Of a stretch of DNA of 64,000 nt, positions 1 to 10,000 are shown piece after piece. This DNA comes from Stenocarpella maydis. Lineage: Eukaryota; Ascomycota; Sordariomycetes; Diaporthales; Diaporthaceae. Under the pieces are notes generated by a model. That model did not search any database. It was given only the letters and a program-made list of their open reading frames with translations, and had not been told where the DNA came from. Made by a program: the position numbers and the translations under genes. Positions within the stretch are counted from its first letter, which is position 1. Every line of letters begins with the position of its first letter. The stretch covers positions 1 to 64,000 of the forward strand of contig NQMI01000131.1 of assembly GCA_002270565.1 (NCBI GenBank). Reading direction: 5' to 3'.

Positions 1-51
1 CCCCCCCCGTCTTCTTGCGTAGCTCATGCGTGAGGGAATAAATAGACTTAC

Positions 52-710
52 GTGATGCGCCGAGCTCCCCGTGACATCCGCCAGCTTCGTATTGTCGCCC
101 AGCGCGGCGTCAAACTCGTCGCACTGCGCCTGGGTGCTGTGGTCCTGCCAGTTCGGGGCAAAGGGGTGGCTCAGCGACCCGGCGAGGCGGTCCTTGAGGC
201 TGCCGCCGTCACCACCGTCCTCCCCCATGCCGGCCAGCAGCCTCTCGGCGTCGTGGTTCCAGTAGACGCTCCCGTGCTGCTGGCAGGCTCCGCTGACGGC
301 CTTGATGCGGTGCAGGGGCGCGCCGGCGTCGCGGAGGCGGACGAGCACCAGGTCGAGGGCCTCGAGCCACATGGCCACGGGCGCGAAGACCTCGCCCTCG
401 GCGTCGTTGACGAGGACGCCCTTTTTCAGGCCATACTGCTTGCCGAAGTCGGCGTCGAAGTCGACCTTGGCCTCGGAGAGGACTTGCAGGTCCGACTGGA
501 TCACGATGGCTGATGGCGACAAGGCGCGTGTGAGCTGGTTGTTGCTGTGGGTGGTGGGAGTCATGTAATAATGGTTGGTATGGAGAAAGGGTGAGAGCGG
601 GCGGGAACGGGCGAGAGTCAGGACGGGGGCAATGGACACGATGGAGGCGCACCTTTGAGCTGCTGGGTCGAGAGGTCGAAACCCAGGTACAAGGGGCCTT
701 CCTCACTCAT
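52..710 (-). CDS. D-xylulose kinase, 5' part (3' end outside window)
   Basis: Phosphorylates D-xylulose to xylulose 5-phosphate, the last step of fungal xylose/arabinose catabolism before the pentose phosphate pathway; cytosolic. Exon 1 is 710..653 and starts MSEEGPLYLGFDLSTQQLK, the FGGY-kinase phosphate-binding start. A 143-nt intron (652..510) leads to exon 2 (509..52), which continues AIVIQSDLQVLSEAKVDFD and carries the fungal xylulokinase signatures VSGACQQHGSVYWNH and LSHPFAPNWQDHSTQAQCD. Exon 2 ends at a GTAAGT donor (51..46), so the window begins inside intron 2 and about two thirds of the ~570-residue enzyme is missing because of the window edge, not because the gene is broken. The promoter region (711 onward) has carbon-regulation-like motifs. 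Family assignment is firm; exon joins are inferred from splice sites and frame. Confidence 0.92.
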
Positions 711-910
711 CTTGTACTGTATGCGTTTGTTTTGGTGAAGGGTTCGAAGCCACGATGATAGTTCCAGAATGGTTCAAGACAACATCCAAGCAGGGCAGGT
801 TGGGTTAGCAGCTCACTTCCATACACGACGCATGTCAAGGCTAGCGCAGCGACCTTGGTAGTGGCGAAAACGAGTCCATATATTATACACAGCGGACGTC
901 GTGGACGGAC

Positions 911-942
911 GTGGGGCACGACCGTGGGGCACGACCGCGGGG
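911..942 (+). promoter_or_regulatory. Three CreA-like SYGGRG boxes
   Basis: GTGGGG at 911-916 and 924-929 and GCGGGG at 937-942, each 13 bp apart in a short tandem array, match the CreA/CRE-1 carbon-catabolite-repressor consensus SYGGRG. They lie about 200-230 bp upstream of the xylulokinase start codon. The motif is short and degenerate and the region is GC-rich, so function is inferred from spacing and context only. Confidence 0.35.
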
Positions 943-1042
943 CATGGCCCTACACACACGGTTACGGTTATCTCTACGGTGGGAGACACACAGGTCGACA
1001 ATCAGCCTTGTTCCTGTCGTGGGCGGACGAGCCACGTCTGAC

Positions 1043-1049
1043 TTTAGCC
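1043..1049 (-). promoter_or_regulatory. Possible XlnR/XLR-1 box (GGCTAAA on minus strand)
   Basis: TTTAGCC on the plus strand reads GGCTAAA toward the minus-strand xylulokinase, about 335 bp upstream of its ATG. GGCTAAA is the site described for the xylanolytic activator XlnR in Aspergillus. One 7-bp match is weak evidence alone. Confidence 0.3.
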
Positions 1050-1594
1050 TGAGGTCATTTTTCTTGCCAGTGCTCCAATGCCGTCGCCGCACTAACGAGC
1101 CTTGACATGTTGCCGCACCAATCACCGGGGTCCCGTACCTTGGCCCGGTGTCCTCTACCTCTCCTGAGCCCCGGCTCCGGATAGCCCTGGGTTGATTGCC
1201 GTCCGGCCGGGCTGCATGTTCACGACTAAGTAATGCTGCGTGCAAGTACTCTGTTGAGCTGAAAGACTGCTCCTCGCCCCTCTCGCCTCTTCTCCGACTA
1301 TGCCGTCTGCGGCAGAATCAGGCGGTGCACTCAGCTGTGTCGCGTGATGATGATATTTTAAACTGACAAATGAATTGAGATGCGATGCATCTCGCGGTTA
1401 TATCGTGACGGGCCAGTCAAGCGACCCCCTTTCTTTCGTGTCTCCTGAACGCCGCCCAAATGCCACCCGGCTTCGATGTATATCTCTATCCCCGCAGGTA
1501 GTTTCTATGTACAACTCGGGCCCAGCCAAGCCTCTAGACTGTTACAATATCGAGCCCCCGCTCTTCCGTCGTGCGCTTGGTGAACCGCACGCCT

Positions 1595-3180
1595 TCAGTT
1601 TTGTTTTTGGTGTCCATTGCCGTTGCCGTTCCCGTGGCTGTGGCTGTGCTCCTCGGGCTCCGGGCTTGATTGTGGGCTGACGCTCCCGGGGATGAACTCG
1701 TCAAACTTGGGGATCTCGCCACCTGTGTCCTTGGGCACAAATCGTACGCGGACCTTCCTGACCCCGCGGACCTTGCCTCCCACGAATGTCCGCACCGAGT
1801 TCTCAATGTCTCGGACGTCCTCGATGGTCCAGGTGTTGGGGACCGCCAGCTCCAGGTCGATCAGATAGTTCTGGCCGGACTTGATCCCGGACACATCCCG
1901 GAGCTCCACCTCATGGCCTTCCGTGATGCCCTCCAGGCTCTTTGTCACCTGCCTCCTGACTGACTTCTTTACCTCGTCGTCGATCGTCCTGTCTGCCAGC
2001 TCGTAGAGCGAGGAGAGTGTGTTGCCCCACCCACCCTTTATAACCAGGAACGAGATGAGGAGTCCTCCAACCGGGTCCAGCCACGTCGCGTCGTGCAGGA
2101 AGTTTGCGCCCAGGATCACGAGAAGGGTGACAATGCCCGTCCAGCTGTCTACACGGTGGTGGATGGCGTTGGAAGCCAGGACGGCGGACTTTCGTTCTTT
2201 TGCGACCTTCATAGCTGTAGTAAGGCGCGCACAAGTCAGTAACACGTCTTGACACATGTCCTGGGCAGGCCGCTGCTCTCCTCTCAATACTCACTCGCAT
2301 GGTACAGCCACTCCTTGATCAGCACCGTTCCCAGTGCCAGCCAGGCGGCGTGTAGGCTTGGGCCCACTCCGTGGCCGTGGCCGTGGCCATGGTGCAGCAA
2401 CGCCTGCGCGGCGGCAGGGTCCAGGAAGAAATGCCCGTACAGCGACTCCAGACTGCTCACCCCCATGAACACGCCGCCCGCGAGCAGCATGCCCGAGACG
2501 CCCAGGGAGCCCAGGCTTTCGACCTTGCCGAAGCCGGTCGGGTATGTATCCGTAGGCGGCCGCAGGCTGAAGGAGACGGTCGCGAGGGTCAGGATGTCGG
2601 AGGCGAGGTCGGTCATGCTATGCCAGGCGTCTGCGATCATGGCCTGGGAGTTGAAGAGGTAGCCGCCGACGAATTTGGCGGCAGCCATGCCCAGGTTGGA
2701 GTAGAGCCCGACGCGGGTGATGCGCACGCCGGCGTCGTTTTTGTTTTGCGACGTCAGGTAGACATTGTCGTGGTGCGAGTGCGAGTGGCCGGCGTGCGCG
2801 CGAGTCTGGGTTGCAGTGGCCATGATGCCAGACAGCCAGGTCGGTCGCAGGCGGTTGTGGCGATGGTGGTGCTGATGGACCGGCGACTGGGCGAATTGCG
2901 ACTGGGTGTATACAAGTGTTGATGGTCTTGTTGGAGAAGACTGTGAAGGAGCAAAAGAAGCAGAGGGGGTGGGACAGGACGAGGGAGAGGTCTGGTAGAC
3001 ACGGGCCTGGAGCCGATGGGGTTGATGGGGTTGATGTGGCCTCAGGAGGATCGACGTATTCTGGAGGCGGGAGCAGGCCGAGGCGCACGTCCTGAGCCTG
3101 AGCCTGAGCTGGGGCCCTGCATACTTGTACCCAGACGGGATTCGCAAGGAGAGAGAGGAGGAAGGGCTGGAGGGAGGCAT
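1595..3180 (-). CDS. Mitochondrial cation diffusion facilitator (Mmt1/2-type metal transporter)
   Basis: Exports metal ions, by analogy with yeast Mmt1/Mmt2 probably iron, across a mitochondrial membrane. Exon 1 is 3180..2295 and exon 2 is 2214..1595, joined through an 80-nt intron (GTGAGT donor, CTACAG acceptor), giving 501 residues. The first ATG (3180) opens a ~150-residue segment rich in Arg, Ser and Pro and almost free of acidic residues, typical of a mitochondrial presequence. After it come a His-rich stretch, CDF membrane segments with the metal-site motif DAWHSMTD (second HxxxD: NAIHHRVDS), a His-Gly loop (HHGHGHGHG) and the cytosolic metal-binding C-terminal domain with its conserved TKSLEGI..GHEV region. 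A Gly-Asn-His tail (HSHSHGNGNGNGH) ends it. An internal ATG at 2823 would give a shorter form without the presequence. Confidence 0.88.
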
Positions 3181-4595
3181 CAATTGAGGCCACGCCGAAA
3201 CAACCTTGTAACTGGGGTTCGGGAGCCGGAAGGAGAGCTGGGCGGGACGGAGGCGACGTTCAGCAAGTGGGTGTGTGGACAATGCTCAAGTGCTTAGTGT
3301 AAATAGCAATGTATCTAGGTGGTATGTAATGTAATGTAATGTAATGTAAGGCAATCTAAGGCAATGTGCGGGAGGATTGAGGGCGCCCCCGGATGTAGCA
3401 TGTGCGTGGGAAAAGAGGCTTATTAGTCGCACAGAACGAGCAAGAAAGAACCAAGGTTTGGAAACACGGTCGGGATGGAGTTCTGTCGAGAGCTGTTTGG
3501 CGCATCCGCAATGCCCGGAGCATCAACCCAAGATGCTGGATTTTGTCACCCTCGCTGCAAGTGCAGTCAATCAAGGGTGTCCCCGCCTCCAGCATCAGGT
3601 CATACTAATCAGGGTACCAAGGTACATACACACCTAGGTACATCACTCGCTATGTCCCTCTTGCTCCCTCCTGCCGGCAAGAATAGCTATTATTCTTCAT
3701 ACCATATCCATGCTATGTACAGACAGACGCACATGGTCTATATATACAAATATAATACAGTAAGCATCACTCGACAGCTCCTCGCAAAACCTTGTTCCTG
3801 ACAACCTGCCTCGGCCAGCTGGCCGGCCGTCACACCAACTCACCGACTCTGACTGCCCACCTTAAGCCCAATGCAGTAGTGATAGGGGGTTGAGAAGGGG
3901 GGGGGGGGGATGCTTGCCTGCCCAGTGAGGTGCAGGCCGATATCTGAATTGAATTGAACTGAATTGCATTGCCTAGTTGGGGACCAACCGACCCTTCTTT
4001 GCCTTTGGGAAATGGGGACCCTCGGAATGAGGCGTCCACCGGGTTGCGTTGCCTCACTACATAGTACCCCGTATATATACCAAGTAGATATACATACTAC
4101 TGCCAAGCGAAACGGCGTGGCGTTGTCTGCCCGTGGCCGGCCGCTGGGGTTTTACTATTCCTGGGCCGGCCGATGGGGCGGAATGACGACGACCTGCCCA
4201 AACCAGAAGCTTGCACTATCATCTCCTCCCGACGTACATACGGAGCACTGTATTCAGACCACCAGCCCTGCATTCCACTCCACACTATACATACAAACAC
4301 TCTCAGTCCGTCCCCGAATCGCTCACCACTCCGCCGTCCCCTGTTGCGTTGATCTCTGCACGCCTTGAACGGGGTACCTCCGCAGCTAGATCCGTTACCC
4401 TCTCGCTTCTCCCAGCAAGCCAGCCCCTGGACATCTTTCTCCATATCCCGGAAGCAGAAGAGAAAGGTTATTGGCCCACAGAACTGTATCCGCGCACACG
4501 GAAAGGGCTTACCTACCCTGTGTGTGTGTGTATGCAGTCCCGGAACTGCGCAAAGAGGCACGAGGACTATACGCGCGATAGGGGGAGAGAGAGCA
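3181..4595. other. Intergenic between divergent transporter and sirtuin genes
   Basis: No supportable gene. Holds both promoters. Contains a run of GTAAT units near 3330-3360, an 11-base G run near 3899-3909, a TACGGAG box at 4239-4245 and a short GT run just upstream of the sirtuin. Confidence 0.65.
3327..3362. repeat. Microsatellite (TAATG)n
   Basis: Four to five copies of the pentamer TAATG/GTAAT in tandem, followed by degenerate GTAAGGCAATCTAAGGCAATG units. Simple-sequence repeat in the shared promoter region. Confidence 0.8.
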
Positions 4596-5801
4596 ATGAA
4601 GAAATCTCTCCTGCGCATCCCCTACACTTCCGAGTTCCCTTCGCCTCCAGTGATCCCGGCCTCGGCCAACACCCTCCAAGGTGCCGTTGCGGCGCTGGGC
4701 GAGTTTCTCACGTCCCCCCTTCCGCGGAGACGGGGTCTTTCTGACAATACCGTCGTTCTTTCCGGCGCGGGTCTGTCAGTCGCATCCGGGCTGGCAGACT
4801 ACCGGGGCACAAACGGGACATATCGCCTGAACAGGGCATATCGCCCCATCTACTATCATGAATTCCTGACTTCTCACGAGGCGAGGAAAAGGTACTGGGC
4901 CAGGTCGTTTCTGGGCTGGACCACCTTGGATAAGGCAAAGCCAAATCCAGGTCACTATGCTGTCAGGGACTTGGGCAGCTACGGAAATGTGCGAAACGTC
5001 ATAACTCAGAACGTGGATTCATTCCACCCCAAGGCCCACCCAGCCATCCCAACCATCGAGCTCCACGGCTATCTAAGGTCGCTGGTTTGCACGTCCTGCC
5101 ACCATGAGTTCCCACGAGGTGTCTTCCAGGACGACCTGGCCCGGCTTAACCCGGCCTGGGCCGCGTTCCTGGCCGAGGCCATCGCCTCGGGTGCGCTCGA
5201 CACGGAGAACCCGGACGAGAGGAGGGCGCGCGGAATGCGCACTAACCCGGATGGAGACGTGGATCTCCCGGACGCGCCCTACACCACCTTCCGTTACCCG
5301 GCCTGCCAGCACTGCCTGGCGAATCCGCCGCCTGCTCCGGACGGGACCCGGCACAGGGTGGAGATTGACCACGACGGCGCGTGGGTGGCGCCCAGCACTG
5401 CGGGTATCCTCAAGCCGGCTGTTATCATGTTCGGCGAGAGTATACCGAGCAGCGTGAAGGAGGCGGCGGAGCAGGCTGTAGACGGGTCCGGGAGGATGCT
5501 GGTGCTTGCCACCTCGCTTGCCACGTACTCGGCCTGGAGACTGGCTAAAAGGGCCAAGGACCGGGGCATGCCCATTGCCATTGTAAATATGGGCGGTGTG
5601 AGGGGAGAGGATACCTTCATCACCGACCTGCATGCCGGCCAGGGTGGCGCCGAGGGAGTCAGGATAGACATGACCACAGAGCGATTACTCCCAGATCTGG
5701 TCAATGCCTTGCGGCGGTCGTCTCCCGGAGCAATCGTCCAAGACGATGCGACACATCCGGACAGCAGGGGAGCTGGCGTATTCAAAGATATGCTGTCATG
5801 A
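4596..5801 (+). CDS. SIRT4-like sirtuin, NAD-dependent protein deacylase (class II)
   Basis: Removes acyl groups from lysine, or transfers ADP-ribose, using NAD; the SIRT4-like branch is usually mitochondrial. The chosen start is the ATG at 4596, which opens a basic N-terminus (MKKSLLRIPYTSEFPSP); upstream in-frame sequence has no ATG and looks like leader. The single-exon protein has 401 residues. It shows the NAD-binding GAGLSVASGLADYRG motif, the RYWARSFLGW block typical of SIRT4-like enzymes, QNVDSFH, the catalytic His of ELHG (residue 157) and two zinc Cys pairs (165/168 and 237/240). Residues ~185-215 form an insertion between the zinc pairs. The stop lies only 53 bp from the stop of the convergent gene, so the 3' UTRs probably overlap. 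No intron is needed. Confidence 0.9.
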   Translation: MKKSLLRIPYTSEFPSPPVIPASANTLQGAVAALGEFLTSPLPRRRGLSDNTVVLSGAGLSVASGLADYRGTNGTYRLNRAYRPIYYHEFLTSHEARKRYWARSFLGWTTLDKAKPNPGHYAVRDLGSYGNVRNVITQNVDSFHPKAHPAIPTIELHGYLRSLVCTSCHHEFPRGVFQDDLARLNPAWAAFLAEAIASGALDTENPDERRARGMRTNPDGDVDLPDAPYTTFRYPACQHCLANPPPAPDGTRHRVEIDHDGAWVAPSTAGILKPAVIMFGESIPSSVKEAAEQAVDGSGRMLVLATSLATYSAWRLAKRAKDRGMPIAIVNMGGVRGEDTFITDLHAGQGGAEGVRIDMTTERLLPDLVNALRRSSPGAIVQDDATHPDSRGAGVFKDMLS

Positions 5802-5854
5802 TAGATCTGACCAATATCATAGCGGGACTCTGCCTTGCATAGCAAGAATATATC

Positions 5855-6535
5855 TCAGAAGAAGTACGCCGTGCGTCCCTTCGTCGGCTCTTGCACAGGT
5901 GCAGCTTCTGGCCTGAGTGCTGCCACCTGGACAGCCTTTGCAGTTTGTGATACTGTCGCATGTGCCTTGTCCTTTCCCTGTTTCTTTTGGTTCCGCGATG
6001 CGCTAACCCTCTCGATTTCGTTAAGAACTGTGAGCCGTTAGTCTCTAGCCACACATGTATTCCTTCTGTAGCCGAGTCCACGCGGTCGTCACGTACCTTC
6101 CTCCCACTCAGCCTCCCTCTCCGGGTCGCCTGCCCCGAGCACCTTCTCGACGTCGACTGTCTCGCCGTTCTGGACTCGCTCGATCACCTCGCGCAGCAGG
6201 CCAATGCGCACGTCGGAGCGGCGCATGAAGGCGTCGAAGTTCTTGCGCAGCGCGATCATCTGGATCGACATGGACCCGATCAGCAGGAAGATGACGATGT
6301 AGAACGTCGCCGGGTTCCACTCTTTCGACTTGGTCTTCTTCTCTTTTGTCTCCCTGTTCTCAGACCGCAGCGGCTTGGGGATCAGTGACTTCCAGAAGGA
6401 CGTCTCGGCCACGCGCGGCTGCAGGCTGATTGCGCGGACATTGCATCGAGGTGTCTGGAGGAGCATGTGCCGCGCTGCTGTTGGCCGCGCCAGAGCGGGC
6501 GACCGCATTGCGCTTCGTATCGCGAGCCGATCCAT
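5855..6535 (-). CDS. Small mitochondrial-type single-pass membrane protein (DUF5321-like)
   Basis: Function unknown. Exon 1 (6535..6097) and exon 2 (6027..5855) join over a 69-nt intron (GTACGT donor, CTCACAG acceptor) to give 203 residues; without splicing the frame stops just after the donor, and with it the conserved-looking stretch EWEEVLNEIERVSASR is formed. The N-terminus (MDRLAIRSAMRSPALARPTAARHM) is rich in Arg and Ala and lacks acidic residues, as in mitochondrial presequences. One hydrophobic segment, ATFYIVIFLLIGSMSIQMIA (about residues 76-95), is followed by a charged helical region and a basic tail. It resembles fungal DUF5321 proteins of unknown role; I am moderately sure of that name. 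It is divergent from separase (542 bp) and convergent with the sirtuin. Confidence 0.75.
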
Positions 6536-7077
6536 GGCTGCTGTGTGATGTTTGTTTGGAGACGGTGATGGGAAGAAGCTTGCAATTTTTCTGGAAGCTC
6601 TCAGTGATGGGGACCTAAAGTGGCGCAGGCGCCCGGGGGTTCATCAAAGATACAAGAAAAACGCAAGAACCGCTAATATGTCCAACAAGCAATTGTCGCC
6701 GTCACCTTTGGGGAAGTTCCTGAAGAAATTGTTGTTCAATGGCCGAGTTGAAATCGGGGATTTGCACTAGCTACTATTAGACGAATACAAGGACGGACGG
6801 ACCCCTGTAATCCGGCAGGTCGGGAAGCAGCTCCTCTCGTTGCTGTGCCAACGAGCCCCAGCCCAAAAGTGGGTGAGGATGAGCTCTGACTGACTCCAGC
6901 GCGCCTCGTCCACGCAGGCGAGTTCAACAACTCTTTGCTGCACTGTATATCTGCATTTTGGATTTGCCGTTGCTTGTTGCTCCTTTCTCCTACTACACCG
7001 AGCTTTCCCTTGAAACATACTCCGCAGCCTCGGCCATGATATGATTAGAAGTCACCTCTGCTTTCCAAGAGTTTTAC
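6536..7077. other. Divergent promoter region, membrane protein / separase
   Basis: No coding sequence seen. The two start codons face apart and must share this 542-bp promoter. No clear repeat or motif array noted. Confidence 0.6.
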
Positions 7078-10000
7078 ATGGCGTCCTTACAAGACCAGGC
7101 GGAGCAGGTCAGAACAGCAGCCGCATCAATCACAACATGCACTCCTGCGACAACCTTTCTGCTCAAAGAGCTTCTCCATCCAAATGACAACAATGGCCCG
7201 CCCACGGCCGCGAGCAAGACGACCAAGACAGTTCGCACCACCGCCGCTACGAAGCGCAATGGCACGACATCAAGAACAGCCGGCCCCAAGAAGGCAGCAG
7301 GGGACGACACGGCGGAGTTGTCAGCAAAAGAAAAGGCACTGCTCGCTACACATGTTATCAACGCAACCTTGAAGTCCCTCGGAGATGCTGCCAAGGCCCC
7401 TCCACCCGCTACGCCTATAGAGCCAGCTGCTGGCGCAGAAGACCTGCTCAAGACTGCTCCTAGGCGGCGCGTCCGACGATCGAACTCGGCCCCCATGACG
7501 CCAATGCAACCTCGGTCCGTCAACCGAGTCTCAACTTCCCCCGAGGTCGAGAGAAAGCCCGTGCGACCCCCATCCAAGCCGAATGCCTCGACAGGCTGTC
7601 TGTCCACGGTTGAGTGTGCTCGAGTCGCGCTTTCCGCACTCAGGCACCTGCGGGTCACCGGCAAGATCAACCTGCCAGAGCTCCAACTGGAGGCCGGCAT
7701 GTCGTCTCTCGTTGCAAAGCTCATTGGACTAGGGCTGGTGGAGCACGCTGTGAAGGAACTACGCCTCCTCAAGAAGATATTGGACGACCGGCTCTCAGCC
7801 GACAAGAACGCATCCAAGACTGCACCTACTACCTCCTCCGTCGTATTGTCCGATTTGCTGGAATTTCGCGGTGCCAAGCCCTCGGGTCAGTTATTGAACC
7901 TGGTTGTGAGCACACAGATGCAGGTTCTCAGGGTTATGGCCAAGATGAAGAGACCAGTCGACATAGAGAAGGCTCAGAGATTCCTCCGGCCAAGTAACGA
8001 ATTCTCGCCTACAGGCCTCCTACTTCTATCCGCAGGGTCAACTAAGCCGGAGAAGGACAAGGCCGCCCGTCTGCTCGAATCCCTTTCAAACCTTCTCCTG
8101 GCTCTGACACCGAGCATATCAAGCGCCGAAGACCATGTGTCTAAAGAGTCAAAACTCAGCATCAGCCCATTGGCCGCCCTTGATCTCCAGGCCATCGCAT
8201 TTCAGTCGCAATTGCACTGGTGGGAACTAGCCGGTCACAAGGGAGATGTGGATAGAGATATCCTTGCGCCCTTGTCAAGATGCATACTTGCGTATGTTCG
8301 GAGGACAGGGAAGACTTCGACTTCAGACTACAAGAGTTGCCTTGCCGTCTTCAACGAGATCCACACCCAGCTCGTGGCCCAGGATCTTGAGCCAGCGCAA
8401 CTATCCAAATCACCATTGACCAGCATCTACCAGGCATTGGCCAAGCTGGCCCGGGAAGTGGGCCACTACAGCGACGCAGTCGCATGGACCGAGAAGGTTG
8501 ACAAAACCATCCATCCAAGTCAGGATTCGGCGGCCAAGTGCTGCGCAAACTCAGCATTGTTGCTGGCCTATCGCCTCAGGATACCATGGAAATATCCGTC
8601 ACAGGACCAACTGCTTCAGAGAGTACTTGAAGGGCTTCAGGGTCAACTCCGAGGCGACAGCGGCGAACTAGACGATCTTCTGGACAGCCTTACTGTGGCC
8701 CTTAAGTCGGCCATGCATGTCTTGTACGGGGATCCGCGTGACGAAGAAGGCAGGAAATACCAACCTTCGGCAGAATTCTCTGGGCTCTTGGAACATCTTG
8801 TCCATCAGCTACCGCGTTTCTGTTTTCGCTGGCTGGGGAAACGGCCATCATCTCAAGACGATACCAAGGGCTTCCTTCGATATGAACAAAGACGGACCAT
8901 CATGGTCAAATCGGCACCTCAGGTCCTGGACTCGGCACTGGTGCTAGCAAAGACAAGCGTCGAGGAAAAACGAATAGCATGGGACAAATTCGACTCGCTC
9001 CTCCACGATTGTCTCGCGCTTCTTGACAGCCTAGGAGATCTCGCCTCTGTTGACCCGTCGGCGTTTTATTATGCCAAAATTTCGCATTTGTACTACATCC
9101 ATCACACGATCTTCATGGAAGCAAGCAAAGGGTCGAAAGCCAATGCCAAGGAGAATCTCGGTTATGCACTCAGAGCGATGCGTCGCTCGATCGAATGCGT
9201 CAAACACCGTTCAAGCAAGGAGAGGGCAAAAGCTCAGATACATTTCAAGCTTGAACGTGCCAGCGAGCTGTACAGGGATACGGGCAGGTCGGACGATGCA
9301 CTGGCGTCTTTACAGAGCCTAAGGAATATCTTGATTGAAGACGGTATCCTTCGAGAAGTTGCCGAAGCCTCCAAAGAACTCCCTTCACGACAAGCTTGGT
9401 GCGTCAGCAAGGAAGCAGAAATGCTTTCGTCATCGTTGCGGTCCATCGGACGTTTGGAACAGGGCTGGGTTGACTGGACTCTCCATCTGGAAGAAATCGA
9501 AAGACTCGCTGCTTTTGAACATCGATTCGAATTCGTTTTCTTGAGAAATCTCTCCGCCACCAACAATGCTGACACTCAGGATGCATTTATTGAAGCGCTT
9601 CTACAACTATGCTCGGTCGAAAAATACCCAGTGAGGAGGCTCCGGATTTTAACACGGCTGCTTGCTGCGAACATAGGAGACTCGAAAACCCGTCAGTCGA
9701 TCCAGGCTCGGTTTGAAGAGGCTGCAACCATCAGTGCCGATGCAGTCCTGGGCGAGGACGATGGCCTGAAGTGTTGCCTCCCGCACATGAAAGCTCTTTC
9801 GCAATCCATGTCTGCTCTGGCCTGCCAACCACCGAAACATGACCTTATTGCACAGTCCGTATCTGTTTGGCAATCTATCCTCGCTAGCTCAGCCAGTATC
9901 GATCGGCAGATCGACGACGTTCCTGGGCTGTTGGAGCACTTGCAGTCTGTTGCTGACTACGCCCGCCTTTCGAACCAAAATAGTCTCCTGTTAGATGCCT

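Larger units (their letters stand above)
711..1594. other. Intergenic: xylulokinase promoter and transporter 3' flank
   Basis: No coding region seen. It must hold the promoter of the minus-strand xylulokinase and the 3' end of the metal-transporter transcript. Contains a cluster of GTGGGG/GCGGGG boxes at 911-942 and a TTTAGCC (reverse GGCTAAA) at 1043-1049, described separately. Confidence 0.7.

Noticed and set aside
3180..3282. Longer metal-transporter start
   Set aside because: The extra 34 codons begin at TTG, not ATG; the ATG at 3180 already gives a convincing presequence.
4365..4595. 77 extra N-terminal codons of the sirtuin
   Set aside because: The open frame starts at TTG and looks like leader sequence; the ATG at 4596 fits the family length.
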